In this document: piece after piece, positions 55,954 through 64,000 of the stretch
How positions within the stretch are numbered: the stretch's first letter is position 1
How the letters are laid out: the number at the start of each line of letters is the position of its first letter
DNA from: Mesorhizobium sp. BR1-1-16
GTDB lineage: Bacteria > Pseudomonadota > Alphaproteobacteria > Rhizobiales > Kaistiaceae
Assembly: GCF_020165495.1 (NCBI RefSeq)
Contig: NZ_JAIUIE010000003.1
Coordinates: 372,001-436,000 of the forward strand
Length of the DNA: 64,000 nt
Direction: 5' to 3'
The notes under the pieces: generated by a model
Database searches by the model: none
What the model saw: only the letters and a program-made list of their open reading frames with translations
What the model was told of the DNA's origin: nothing
Program-made: the position numbers and the translations under genes

Positions 55954-57306
55954 TCACGCCAGCCCGACGCCGCCGAGCGCCGCCTGCTGGCGATGGCCGA
56001 GAAGGCGCTCGTCGAACCCTTCCAGCGTCGCCATGAACAGGCGATGGAAATTCAATTCGGCGCGCAGATGCAGGAACACTGCGCCAAGCCCGATCGCCGC
56101 GCGATCCATGAACACGAATTCGCGCGGCACGGTTACGGGACCCTTCTCCTTCAGCACCTGATGCACGCGGAATGCTTCGCGGCGGCCATATTCGGCCGGG
56201 GCGACGCCATCCGCGATGGTCCGTACACGATCATCGAGCAGCGGCGCATAGATGAACCGCGCCCAGATGTTGAGCGCATCGATCAGCTCATTCGAAAGGC
56301 CGACGAAACCCCAGCTTTCATAGGCCGCGACGACGCGCGCCCGATCCTCTTCGAGGAGACCATGGAAGAGATTGACGACCCCGTCGACAAAGGCCGGCGG
56401 GAAGATGCGGATGCAGCCATAATCGAGCAGATTGATGCCGCCCGCGACGCCGTCCTCCTCGAACACGGTGTAGTTGCCGAGATGCGGATCGCCATGAATC
56501 ACGCCGTAATGGGAGAAGGGCGACCACCAAGCCTCGAACATCGCCGTCGCGATGCAGTTGCGCTCATCGAGCGAACGGTCGCGGAAATCGAGCAGCCGCC
56601 CCCCCTCCAGCCAGGTTAGCGATAGCAGGCGCTGCGTCGAAAGCCGCGGCTCAACCTCCGGCACGCGCACCAGCGGCTGGCCGTCAAGCATGATCTTGTA
56701 GAGCAGCGCGTGGCGCGCCTCGCGGCCGTAGTCGAGTTCCTCGCGGATGCGGGCGCTGATCTCTTCCAGAATCTGGCTCGTATCGATCGAAGCATCGATG
56801 CGGCGATAGACCGAGAACAGCATCCGAAGCTGGGTCAGGTCGGCTTCGACCGCCGACTGCATGTCCGGATATTGCAGCTTCACCGCCAGGGCGCGTCCGT
56901 CCTTGCCGACCGCGCGGTGAACCTGCCCGAGCGAAGCTGCCGCCGCTGGCTGGCGATCGAAGGAGGCGAAGCGCTTCTCCCAGTCGGGCCCAAGCTCCGC
57001 CTGCATGCGCCGCCGAACGAACGGCCAGCCCATCGGCGGAGCGTTGGACTGAAGCTGCGACAACTCAGCGGCATATTCCGGCGGCACCAGATCCGGCACG
57101 GTCGACAGAATCTGGCCGACCTTCATCAGCGGGCCCTTGAGCCCGCCGAGCGCCGCCGCCAGTTCGCCGGCATTCTTGCCCTTGTCGAGGCTGGTGCCGA
57201 ACAGCCGCGCGCCGGCGACCTTGGCCGCGACCCCGCCGACATTGACCCCAACCCGGGCATAGCGGCTGAGGCGACCGGAGAGGCGATTGCGTTCGGAATC
57301 GGACAT
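55954..57306 (-). CDS. ABC1/AarF (UbiB-type) atypical kinase family protein
   Basis: A 450-residue protein-kinase-like protein. The KxGQ motif is in GPLMKVGQILSTVPDLVPPE; the alanine-rich nucleotide loop is AAAASLGQVHRAV; VAVKLQYP-type LAVKLQYPDM carries the lysine; and HGDPHLGNYTVFEEDG is the catalytic loop, followed by LLDYGCIR with the DFG-equivalent aspartate. The family supports ubiquinone synthesis. This may be a paralogue of the UbiB encoded with ubiE elsewhere. Confidence 0.88.
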   Translation of the reverse strand: MSDSERNRLSGRLSRYARVGVNVGGVAAKVAGARLFGTSLDKGKNAGELAAALGGLKGPLMKVGQILSTVPDLVPPEYAAELSQLQSNAPPMGWPFVRRRMQAELGPDWEKRFASFDRQPAAAASLGQVHRAVGKDGRALAVKLQYPDMQSAVEADLTQLRMLFSVYRRIDASIDTSQILEEISARIREELDYGREARHALLYKIMLDGQPLVRVPEVEPRLSTQRLLSLTWLEGGRLLDFRDRSLDERNCIATAMFEAWWSPFSHYGVIHGDPHLGNYTVFEEDGVAGGINLLDYGCIRIFPPAFVDGVVNLFHGLLEEDRARVVAAYESWGFVGLSNELIDALNIWARFIYAPLLDDRVRTIADGVAPAEYGRREAFRVHQVLKEKGPVTVPREFVFMDRAAIGLGAVFLHLRAELNFHRLFMATLEGFDERLLGHRQQAALGGVGLA

Positions 57307-57392
57307 GAAAATACGGACCCGCTCGAGGACGAGCCCTTAAGATGCAGCCGCCCGCCCCCACCGCAAGGGGCGGCCGTCTCGAAGCTGCCGCG

Positions 57393-57785
57393 TCAGACGG
57401 CCGCTACCGGCATGCGGTCGCGGATCCAGCGGGCGAGGTTTTCTTCGGAGATTTCACCGGCAGCGAGGCCGAGAATGGCGAGGGTCGCCTCAGGCGGCGA
57501 CGGAGCAAAGCGGACATCGTTCATGCGCAGGAAAAGCACGAGGGCCACGAACGCTGCCCGCTTGTTCCCATCAATGAAGGGATGATTGCGGGCCAGGCCA
57601 TAGGCATATGCCGCGGCCAAGACCGCGAGATCCGTTTCACCATAGGTCCATTTATTGCGAGCACGATCGAGGGCCGATTCCAGCAATCCAAGATCTCGTA
57701 AGCCTGCCGGACCGCCAAACTGCCGGAGTTGACGCTCGTGTGCCACCAGCACCTGTTCGAGTGTCAGCCATTCCGGCTCGCTCAC
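57393..57785 (-). CDS. doc: Doc family (Fic fold) toxin
   Basis: A 130-residue death-on-curing toxin. The Fic-type active-site motif HPFIDGNKR lies at residues 68-76. The NK instead of NG in the motif is the Doc variant that phosphorylates EF-Tu rather than adenylylating targets. The N-terminus WLTLEQVLVAHERQLRQFGG and GLRDLGLLESALDRARN are also family-typical. Its ATG overlaps the antitoxin stop (ATGA), as in coupled toxin-antitoxin operons. Confidence 0.93.
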   Translation of the reverse strand: MSEPEWLTLEQVLVAHERQLRQFGGPAGLRDLGLLESALDRARNKWTYGETDLAVLAAAYAYGLARNHPFIDGNKRAAFVALVLFLRMNDVRFAPSPPEATLAILGLAAGEISEENLARWIRDRMPVAAV

Positions 57786-58006
57786 TTCGCGAGTTCTCGC
57801 AGCGTATCGCGATATTCGATCATGATGTCGTCAACGATCCCCATCGCCTTGTCGAAGGCGGGGTCGTAAGGCGACACACGGATCGAGCCATCTGCGTTTT
57901 CGGTCACATTCACCCACTGCCCCTGCTTCAAGGCAAGCCGCGCCAGCAGTTCCTTCGGCAAGATCAATCCGGTCGAATTGCCGATCTTCTTGATTTCGAG
58001 CTTCAT
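57782..58006 (-). CDS. AbrB/MazE-type antitoxin
   Basis: A 74-residue antitoxin. The N-terminal swapped-hairpin DNA-binding domain reads MKLEIKKIGNSTGLILPKEL, then GQWVNVTENADGSIRVSP. The C-terminal tail (DKAMGIVDDIMIEYRDTLRE) should neutralise the toxin. It is paired with Doc, whose classical partner is Phd, so this is an AbrB-Doc type pair. An operator palindrome lies directly upstream. Confidence 0.92.
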   Translation of the reverse strand: MKLEIKKIGNSTGLILPKELLARLALKQGQWVNVTENADGSIRVSPYDPAFDKAMGIVDDIMIEYRDTLRELAK

Positions 58007-58017
58007 GGTCAGGCCCT

Positions 58018-58038
58018 CGTTATACGGAATGTATAACG
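58018..58038. promoter_or_regulatory. operator palindrome of the toxin-antitoxin operon
   Basis: A perfect 8-bp inverted repeat CGTTATAC / GTATAACG with a 5-bp spacer (GGAAT), 11 bp upstream of the antitoxin ATG. It contains TATAC-type -10 sequences, so antitoxin binding would block transcription. Confidence 0.75.
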
Positions 58039-58249
58039 CGTGGTGATGCGCCTCGCAATCGAACGACCTCGCGCCGGTCCCTCGCCTCCCGGTCCCCCTC
58101 ACAGCCCGAGCTATTGGCGGATGGTGGTGGCATTGGGATTGTCGGTGAGGCCAGCAACGAGCCGAAGCCGAGCGGCGCGTAACCGGTAGCCTCGCTTTCG
58201 ATGAAATGCGCACTGAATAGAAGAAGACGGCAACCCGTCCAGGAACTCC

Positions 58250-59107
58250 TTACCTGCTTGCGGTTGTTGCGTCTTCGCGTAGCCCGTCGGTGGACAAGGT
58301 GACAGCCTGCCAAGCCTCCAATTCCTCCCTAAGGCGCTCGATTCTCGCCGATACGTGCCTGAGCGCGTCGCTGCCAAGCAGAAGCTGGGGCGGAGGATTT
58401 TCGGATTGAACCAGTTCGAGGACAGCCGCTGCCAGTTTTTCCGGATCACCAAGCTGATTGCCGCTGGCAGCCTTTCGGCCCGCGCGTATCGGATCAAAAA
58501 GCGTGTCGTAATCGGCGATCGACCTTTCCGTGCGCACCATCGATCGCCCGGCCCAGTCTGTCCGGAACGAGCCGGGGCAGAGGGCCGTCACATGAACGCC
58601 AAACGGGGCCATTTCAGAGCGCATGACTTCCGATATGCCCTGAAGCGCGAACTTGCTACCGCAGTAGTAAGCGATGCCGGGCATGGTGATCATGCCGCCC
58701 ATCGACGTGATGTTGACGATGAACCCGCTGCGGCGCGCGCGGAACTTGGGAAGAAACGCCTTGGCGACCGCGACCGCCCCGAAAACGTTGACATCGAACT
58801 GGCGACGCAGCTCTTCGAGAGACGACTCCTCAAGTACGCCCTCATGGCCGTAGCCGGCGTTGTTGATCAGGATATCGACGGGTCCATGCTCCTCCTCCAC
58901 CTGACGAACCACGCCCGGAATGCGATCGAACTCCGTCACATCGCAGAGGACTGAATGAACGTCGGGAAGCGCGTCAGCCAGCGCCGCGCGCGATTGCTCC
59001 GAGCGGACGGTGCCAATCACTTTATGGCCCATCTGAACGGCGGCGGAGGCAATCGCCAGGCCAAAGCCCGAATTGGCGCCGGTGATGAAGAAGGTCTTGG
59101 CTGACAT
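58250..59107 (-). CDS. SDR family oxidoreductase
   Basis: A 285-residue classical short-chain dehydrogenase. Cofactor motif TGANSGFG at residues 9-16, NNAG at 82-85, and the catalytic Tyr148 and Lys152 in AYYCGSKFALQG. The arginine in TVRSEQ after strand 2 suggests NADP(H). The substrate is unknown. It diverges from an AraC regulator, which probably controls it, an arrangement often seen for inducible oxidoreductases. Confidence 0.9.
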   Translation of the reverse strand: MSAKTFFITGANSGFGLAIASAAVQMGHKVIGTVRSEQSRAALADALPDVHSVLCDVTEFDRIPGVVRQVEEEHGPVDILINNAGYGHEGVLEESSLEELRRQFDVNVFGAVAVAKAFLPKFRARRSGFIVNITSMGGMITMPGIAYYCGSKFALQGISEVMRSEMAPFGVHVTALCPGSFRTDWAGRSMVRTERSIADYDTLFDPIRAGRKAASGNQLGDPEKLAAAVLELVQSENPPPQLLLGSDALRHVSARIERLREELEAWQAVTLSTDGLREDATTASR

Positions 59108-59122
59108 GATCTGCTAACTTCC

Positions 59123-59151
59123 TTGAAGGTGGACGTATTGACAGATAATAT
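59123..59151 (+). promoter_or_regulatory. promoter of the AraC-type regulator gene
   Basis: The -35 TTGAAG (59123-59128) and -10 TAATAT (59146-59151) are 17 bp apart. A TTGACA and an AT-rich TATTAT in the same 74-bp gap may serve the divergent SDR gene. Confidence 0.55.
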
Positions 59152-59181
59152 TCAGCGAACGGCCATTCGATTGCGGATCAT

Positions 59182-60114
59182 ATGAGATCCTTGCTAAATC
59201 CTATCAATGACGAGAATGGACCGTCCAGTCGCGGCGTGTTGGTGGCGTTGGCGGGAATGCTCGCGCCTCGTCATGGATACAATCCGACAGCGCTCCCGGC
59301 CGTACGCATTCTCCGTACAGAAGCCGTGCTCCAGAACATTCCGGTCCTCTACAAGCCCGGCGCGGTTTTCGTGCTGCAGGGGAGCAAGCAGGGCATCCTC
59401 GAAGGGGAAATCCTTCGATACGACGAAGATCACTATCTGGCCGTTTCGGTACCCGTACCGTTCCGGATGGATTCGGTCGCCAGCCCGGAGCGGCCGTTGA
59501 TCGCGGTCTATATCGACTTCGACATGCAGATGGCCGGCGAGATCGCCATGCAATTGGAGGGGCATGGCGAACTGGTGAACGACAGACCGCGGGGCCTCGT
59601 TTCGAGCAGAATGGCTGCCGATATGGAAGATGTGCTGCTACGCCTCTTGAAGGCTCTTCACAGCGCCGCCGAAGCGGATGTTCTCGGTGCGAGCCTCTTG
59701 CGCGAGCTGCACTACCGGGTCTTGGTCGGACCGCAAGGCGGCGCGATGCTCGCCGCGCTTCGACATGGCGGTGCGGCCGGAAACATCATTCGGAGCCTGA
59801 CCTGGTTGCGGGAAAATTATGGGTCCGAAATCCTGGTAGCCGATCTGGCCAGAGCGGTCGGCATGAGCATTCCCTCCTACCATACCCATTTCAAGGACCT
59901 GACGGGCAGCAGTCCGATGCAGTACGTCAAGGCGATACGGCTTCACGAGGCAAGATTGAGGATCGCTCGCCAGAGCCACACAATCGCGGATGTCTCTGCA
60001 TCTGTCGGTTATGCGAGCCCTGCCCAGTTCAGCCGGGATTTCAAACGGCATTTCGGGCGTACCGCATCCGAAGAATCGAAATGGGTTCGACATCACCTGG
60101 GCGAGACCGTCTGA
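59182..60114 (+). CDS. AraC family transcriptional regulator
   Basis: A 310-residue regulator of the AraC_N (cupin-like sensor) plus AraC HTH type. Residues 25-175 form the ligand-binding domain (NIPVLYKPGAVFVLQGSKQG, then YLAVSVPVPFRMDSV). Residues 205-300 hold the double HTH (LARAVGMSIPSYHTHFKDLT, then VSASVGYASPAQFSRDFKRH). Codon use is somewhat less GC-biased than in the housekeeping block, which hints at acquisition. The divergent SDR is the likely target. Confidence 0.9.
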   Translation: MRSLLNPINDENGPSSRGVLVALAGMLAPRHGYNPTALPAVRILRTEAVLQNIPVLYKPGAVFVLQGSKQGILEGEILRYDEDHYLAVSVPVPFRMDSVASPERPLIAVYIDFDMQMAGEIAMQLEGHGELVNDRPRGLVSSRMAADMEDVLLRLLKALHSAAEADVLGASLLRELHYRVLVGPQGGAMLAALRHGGAAGNIIRSLTWLRENYGSEILVADLARAVGMSIPSYHTHFKDLTGSSPMQYVKAIRLHEARLRIARQSHTIADVSASVGYASPAQFSRDFKRHFGRTASEESKWVRHHLGETV

Positions 60115-60205
60115 CAGAGATCAGGGCTGTCCGGCGCTTCCGAGCATCGCGCAGCGTCCGACACGACAGCCCGCCGGACACGCACCTCTGCGCCCCACGC
60201 CGGAT

Positions 60206-60241
60206 CAAACGAAACAGACCGCGCTGCTGGCGCGGCCTGTT
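60206..60241 (-). terminator. terminator after the M3 peptidase gene
   Basis: On the minus strand a 12-bp stem AACAGGCCGCGC / GCGCGGTCTGTT (one G-U pair) with loop CAGCA is followed by TCGTTTG. It lies 36 bp beyond the peptidase stop codon. Confidence 0.75.
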
Positions 60242-60276
60242 CGACAGTGGCGGATGGCGAGGTTCGAGCCTCGCGC

Positions 60277-62109
60277 CTACCCCTCCATCTCTTCCAGCTC
60301 GGCGATGAAACCTTCGAGCACCGAGAGGCCCTTTTGCCAGAATTCCGGATCGCGGGCGTCGAGGCCGAAGGGGGCGAGCAGTTCGGAATGGTGCTTGGTG
60401 CCGCCGGCCTTCAGAAGGTCGAAATAGCGCGCCTGGAAGCCGCTCTCCGCTTCGCGATAGACGGCATAAAGCGAATTCACGAGGCAATCGCCGAAGGCAT
60501 AGGCATAAACATAGAATGGCGAGTGGATGAAGTGCGGGATATAGGTCCAGAAGACCTCATAGCCCGGCCCGAGGCGGATGGCGTCGCCGAGGCTCTCGCG
60601 CTGCACCTCCATCCAGATGCCGTTGATGCGGTCGGCGGTCAGTTCGCCTTCACGCCGCTCCGTATGGACCTTGCGCTCGAAGGAATAGAACGCGATCTGG
60701 CGCACGACCGTGTTGATCATATCCTCGACCTTGGACGCCAGCATCGCCTTGCGCTGGACGCTGTCGGTGGTCGCCTCAAGCAATGCGCGGAAGGTCAGCA
60801 TTTCGCCGAACACGCTTGCGGTCTCCGCCAGCGTCAGCGGCGTCGGCGCCATCAGCGCGCCCTGCGGCGCCGCCAGTACCTGATGGACGCCATGGCCGAG
60901 CTCATGCGCAAGCGTCATCACGTCACGCGTCTTGCCCTGGTAGTTGAGCAGCACATAGGGATGCGCCGAGGGCACGGTCGGATGGGCAAAGGCGCCGGGC
61001 GACTTGCCCGGACGAACCGGCGCATCGATCCAGCCCTTGTCGAAGAACTGTTCGGCGATCGACGCCATCTCCGGCGAGAACAACCGATAGGCTGAAAGCA
61101 CCGTATCGCGCGCCTCGGTCCAGGGAATGGTGCGGCTCGCAACCCTCGGCAGCGGCGCGTTGCGGTCCCAATGGTCGAGTCGCTCCTTGCCGAACCATTT
61201 CGCTTTCAGCGCGTAATAGCGGTGCGACAGCCGCGGATAGGCGGCACGGACGGCAGCGACCAGCGCGTCGACCACTTCAGGCTCGACACGGTTGGCGAGA
61301 TGACGGGATTCGGCGACATCGCCGAAGCCGCGCCAGCGATCGGAGATTTCCTTGTCCTTGGCGAGGGTGTTCGTCACCAGCGTGAACAGCCGGATATTCT
61401 CGGAGAAGGTCGCGGCCAGCGCCTCGGCGGCCGCCTTGCGCTTCGCCTCGTCCGCGTCCTGCATCAGGTTGAGCGTCGGCTCGAGCGTCAGGATCTCGCC
61501 GCTCACATCGAAGCGCAGCGAGGCCATCGTCTCGTCGAAGACCCGGTTCCAGGCACCGCGGCCGGTCACCGACTTCTCATGGAAGAGCTGCTCGACCCGG
61601 TCCTCGAGCTGATACGGCTTCTCCTTGCGGACGTCCTCGATCCACGGGCGGTAATGCGCCAGCGCCGGATCGGCCGCCATCGCCGCCTCCATCACGCCGT
61701 CGTCGATGCGGTTCAGCTCGAGGGTGAAGAACAGCACATGCGTGCCGGCATCGGTCACCTTCTGCTGCACATCGCCATAGAATTTCGCGCCGGCCGGATC
61801 GGTGGTGTCGCCGGAATAGACGAGGCCGGCATAGGAAACGAGCCGCCCGAGCAATTCATCCAGCGCCTCATAGGCGCGGATCGCCTCGACGAGGCCGCCC
61901 TCGCGCGCCAGGACATCCAGCGTTCCCTTCCACTTCGCTTCGAACTCAGCCGAATCGCGGCCAGCGCGGGCGAGATCGGCCTCGATCGCAGGCGACTGCG
62001 TGCCGGGATAGAGATCGGTGAGATTCCATTCCGGCAGATGCCCGATCTCGCTGGTCGTCGCAGATGCGGCGCCGGCGGGGGCGAAGGCTGGCTTGGCAGT
62101 CGGGCGCAT
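60277..62109 (-). CDS. pepF: M3 family oligoendopeptidase (PepF-type)
   Basis: A 610-residue zinc metallopeptidase that cleaves short peptides in the cytoplasm. The zinc motif HELGH lies in MTLAHELGHGVHQVLA, and TASVFGEMLTF provides the third ligand glutamate. The N-terminus HLPEWNLTDLYPGTQSP fits the PepF/M3B family. The ATG at 62109 is chosen; one at 62166 would add 19 unconserved residues. Neither has a strong ribosome site. Confidence 0.93.
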   Translation of the reverse strand: MRPTAKPAFAPAGAASATTSEIGHLPEWNLTDLYPGTQSPAIEADLARAGRDSAEFEAKWKGTLDVLAREGGLVEAIRAYEALDELLGRLVSYAGLVYSGDTTDPAGAKFYGDVQQKVTDAGTHVLFFTLELNRIDDGVMEAAMAADPALAHYRPWIEDVRKEKPYQLEDRVEQLFHEKSVTGRGAWNRVFDETMASLRFDVSGEILTLEPTLNLMQDADEAKRKAAAEALAATFSENIRLFTLVTNTLAKDKEISDRWRGFGDVAESRHLANRVEPEVVDALVAAVRAAYPRLSHRYYALKAKWFGKERLDHWDRNAPLPRVASRTIPWTEARDTVLSAYRLFSPEMASIAEQFFDKGWIDAPVRPGKSPGAFAHPTVPSAHPYVLLNYQGKTRDVMTLAHELGHGVHQVLAAPQGALMAPTPLTLAETASVFGEMLTFRALLEATTDSVQRKAMLASKVEDMINTVVRQIAFYSFERKVHTERREGELTADRINGIWMEVQRESLGDAIRLGPGYEVFWTYIPHFIHSPFYVYAYAFGDCLVNSLYAVYREAESGFQARYFDLLKAGGTKHHSELLAPFGLDARDPEFWQKGLSVLEGFIAELEEMEG

Positions 62110-62320
62110 GGGGTGATGTCCAGATGTCGAGGATGGTGATTGCGTAGATAGGGTCACGGGCCGCATTCGATCAACACTTCACTCCATGACACATTCGTAA
62201 TGACGTGATCGTAAGGCGGACGTAAGGCCCACGTTAAGGAAGCGCCGCGATCATGCGTGCTTGGCACGGGGCGCGGCGGTGCATGCCGCCTCCCCGGATG
62301 CCGGGAGCGATGCCGACCTC

Positions 62321-63784
62321 ATGTCCGCGAGAATCCTGATCGTCGACGACGATCCCGTGCAACGCCGGCTGCTCGAAGCAGCTGCGAGCCGGCTCGGCCA
62401 TGACGTCGTCACCGCCGACAACGGCCGTGCGGCGCTCGACCAGCTCGGCGGCCCGGACGGCGACCGCTTCCAGCTGATGATTCTCGATCTCGTCATGCCA
62501 GAGCTGGACGGCATGGGCGTGCTGGAGCGCCTGCCGGCGCTTGGACGCAACCTGCCGGTGATCGTACAGACGGCGCATGGCGGCATCGACACGGTGGTCA
62601 GTGCCATGCGCGCCGGCGCGACGGATTTCGTCGTCAAGCCGATGTCGCCTGAGCGGATCGAAGTCTCGATCGCCAATGCGCTGCGACTCGGCACGCTCGA
62701 AAGCGAACTCGCCCGCGTCAGGCGCCAGGCATCCGGCACGCTCGGCTTCCGCGATATCGTGACGGCGAGCCCCGCTATGGACCGCGTCATCGCGCTCGCG
62801 CGCCGCGCGGCCGGCTCATCGATCCCGATCCTCATCGAGGGCGAGAGCGGTGTCGGCAAGGAGTTGATTGCGCGGGCCATCCAGGGCTCGGGCGAGCGCC
62901 GCGCCAAGCCTTTCGTGACCGTCAATTGCGGCGCCCTCCCCGCCAATCTGGTCGAATCGATCCTGTTCGGCCATGAGCGCGGCGCCTTTACCGGCGCGAC
63001 CGAAAAACACGCCGGAAAATTCCAGGAAGCCCATGGCGGCACGCTATTCCTCGATGAGGTCGGCGAACTGCCGCTCGATGCGCAGGTCAAGCTTTTGCGC
63101 GCGCTGCAGGAGGGCGAGGTCGATCCCGTCGGCGGCAAGCGCTCGGTGCGCGTCGATTTCCGCCTGATCTCGGCCACCAATCGCGACCTCATCGCCCTCG
63201 TGAAGGAAGGTCGCTTCCGCGAGGATCTCTATTATCGCCTGAATGTCTTCCCAATCCGCGTTCCGCCGCTGCGCGAGCGGCGCGAGGATATTCCGGAACT
63301 TGCACGGCATTTCCTCGCCCGCTTCGCAGCGGAGGAGAAGAAGCCGCGCCTTCAGGCGATCGCGCCCGACGCCCTCGACTTGCTGGCGCGCGGATCATGG
63401 CCCGGCAACATTCGCCAACTCGAGAACGCGATGTTCCGCGCGGTGGTGCTCGCCGATGGGCCGACGCTCACGGCCGGCGAATTTCCGCAGATCGAACCCC
63501 AGCGAAGCCCGCTTTCGGCAGCGCCGGGCGATCCGGAACGCGTGGCCGAGACGGCGCCAGCGAGCGGCTTCGCCACCGAGACGCCTGTCGCGATCTTTGG
63601 CGCGGACGGCGATGTCCGCACGATCGAGGCCATCGAGGCGGACACGATCCGCCTCGCCATCGACCATTACCGTGGCCGCATGGCAACGGTCGCCCGGAAA
63701 CTCGGAATCGGACGCTCGACCCTCTATCGCAAGCTCAAGGAACTCGGCATTGCCGAGGGTGAAGAGGAACTTGCGGCAGAGTGA
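62321..63784 (+). CDS. sigma-54-dependent response regulator (NtrC family)
   Basis: A 487-residue activator with three domains. Residues 1-120 form the receiver, with acidic D10-D11, phosphorylation site D56 (LILDLVMP) and K106. Residues 145-380 form the AAA domain, with Walker A GESGVGKE at 174-181, the sigma-54 contact loop GAFTGA at 221-226 and FLDEVGELPLDAQ. Residues 440-480 hold a Fis-type HTH (RMATVARKLGIGRSTLYRKL). The ATG at 62321 starts the receiver directly. No histidine kinase is in the window. Confidence 0.94.
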   Translation: MSARILIVDDDPVQRRLLEAAASRLGHDVVTADNGRAALDQLGGPDGDRFQLMILDLVMPELDGMGVLERLPALGRNLPVIVQTAHGGIDTVVSAMRAGATDFVVKPMSPERIEVSIANALRLGTLESELARVRRQASGTLGFRDIVTASPAMDRVIALARRAAGSSIPILIEGESGVGKELIARAIQGSGERRAKPFVTVNCGALPANLVESILFGHERGAFTGATEKHAGKFQEAHGGTLFLDEVGELPLDAQVKLLRALQEGEVDPVGGKRSVRVDFRLISATNRDLIALVKEGRFREDLYYRLNVFPIRVPPLRERREDIPELARHFLARFAAEEKKPRLQAIAPDALDLLARGSWPGNIRQLENAMFRAVVLADGPTLTAGEFPQIEPQRSPLSAAPGDPERVAETAPASGFATETPVAIFGADGDVRTIEAIEADTIRLAIDHYRGRMATVARKLGIGRSTLYRKLKELGIAEGEEELAAE

Positions 63785-63908
63785 CGAACATCGCAGCACC
63801 TTCGCCCGAACGGGTGTTGAAGGATATGCCAGACCGGAAACGGAAGCTGGGCGGGAACGACAGGCCCGCTTGCGCGTCGTCTGTCAGGAGTTCGGCAAGG
63901 AAACGGCC

Positions 63909-64000
63909 ATGATCGAGAAGCGATTGACGGCATTGATGGCGGGCACGGTGCTCCTCGCTCTGACAGCGGGGACGGCCAGCGCCTATTTGCCGGAGGGCAA
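63909..64000 (+). CDS. secreted protein, N-terminal part (cut by window edge)
   Basis: AAGGAAAC precedes an ATG at 63909. The 30 visible residues form a signal peptide (LTALMAGTVLLALTAGTASA, cleavage before YLPEG). Too little remains to name a family. It lies 124 bp after the response regulator. Confidence 0.6.
   Translation, partial: MIEKRLTALMAGTVLLALTAGTASAYLPEG

Noticed and set aside
58039-58249. Possible small gene between the antitoxin and the SDR gene
   Set aside because: Frames in this 211-bp gap lack ribosome sites and family resemblance; they run into the neighbours in the wrong frame.
60257-60274. tRNA-like T-arm (GCGAGG-TTCGAG-CCTCGC)
   Set aside because: The loop has six, not seven, bases and no acceptor, D or anticodon arms can be built around it. 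It is a chance or regulatory hairpin.

Overview
The window is GC-rich (roughly two thirds G+C by eye) chromosomal DNA of an alphaproteobacterium, almost certainly of the order Hyphomicrobiales (Rhizobiales). The evidence is the set of lineage-typical genes: DUF1465/RcdA, DUF1013/TrcR, DUF1192, DUF4164 next to zapA, the split pntA1-pntA2-pntB set with the tiny aa3-oxidase subunit IV, and the gene orders ruvC-ruvA-ruvB-ybgC-tolQRAB-pal-cpoB-tilS-ftsH-glmM and tkt-gap-pgk-fba. A Kaistia-like family is possible, but this cannot be settled without a search. There are no rRNA or tRNA genes, no CRISPR array, no insertion sequences and no phage genes.

Left part (1-13 kb). A truncated alanine dehydrogenase gene diverges from an Lrp-type regulator, followed by an FAD oxidoreductase. 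Then a leftward catabolic operon runs from 11890 to 2193: omega-amino-acid aminotransferase, CoA-acylating (methyl)malonate-semialdehyde dehydrogenase, N-carbamoyl amino acid amidohydrolase, dihydropyrimidinase, and a four-gene ABC importer (ATPase, two permeases, NMT1-type binding protein). It ends in a strong UUCG-loop terminator. Together the genes describe uptake of a pyrimidine- or hydantoin-like compound and its ring opening, decarbamoylation, transamination and conversion to acyl-CoA. A divergent XRE-cupin regulator sits at the head of the operon, apparently on a leaderless mRNA with a palindrome overlapping its -10 box.

Middle (13-34.5 kb). This is a long leftward housekeeping block: yebC, a secreted hypothetical protein, ruvC, ruvA, a four-TM hypothetical protein, ruvB, ybgC, the Tol-Pal envelope system with cpoB, tilS, ftsH and glmM. 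Upstream on the same strand lie DUF4164, zapA, a pyridoxamine-phosphate-oxidase-like protein, 6S RNA, 5-formyltetrahydrofolate cyclo-ligase, a YmdB-type phosphodiesterase, an inositol-phosphatase-type enzyme, a degenerate ThiE-like protein and a Sel1-repeat protein.

Right part (34.5-64 kb). Rightward central carbon genes (tkt, gap, pgk, class I fba) lead into a second TolQ/MotA-like plus MotB/OmpA-like pair of unknown role. After these come a GNAT protein, DoxX, an ABC exporter, rpmE, the cell-cycle factors RcdA and TrcR, a quinone oxidoreductase, two small proteins, rpsU, a TPR lipoprotein and the pnt transhydrogenase operon. The last 7 kb is more accessory: an ABC1/UbiB kinase, a Doc toxin with an AbrB/MazE-type antitoxin, an SDR/AraC divergent pair, an M3 peptidase, an orphan sigma-54 response regulator and the start of a secreted protein.

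The best leads for something undescribed are the second ion-motor-like pair (40520-42567), the candidate pyrimidine-rich sRNA downstream of DUF1192 (about 46538-46640), the membrane protein locked between ruvA and ruvB, and the leaderless XRE-cupin control of the pyrimidine operon. No obviously novel multi-gene defence or mobile system was found.
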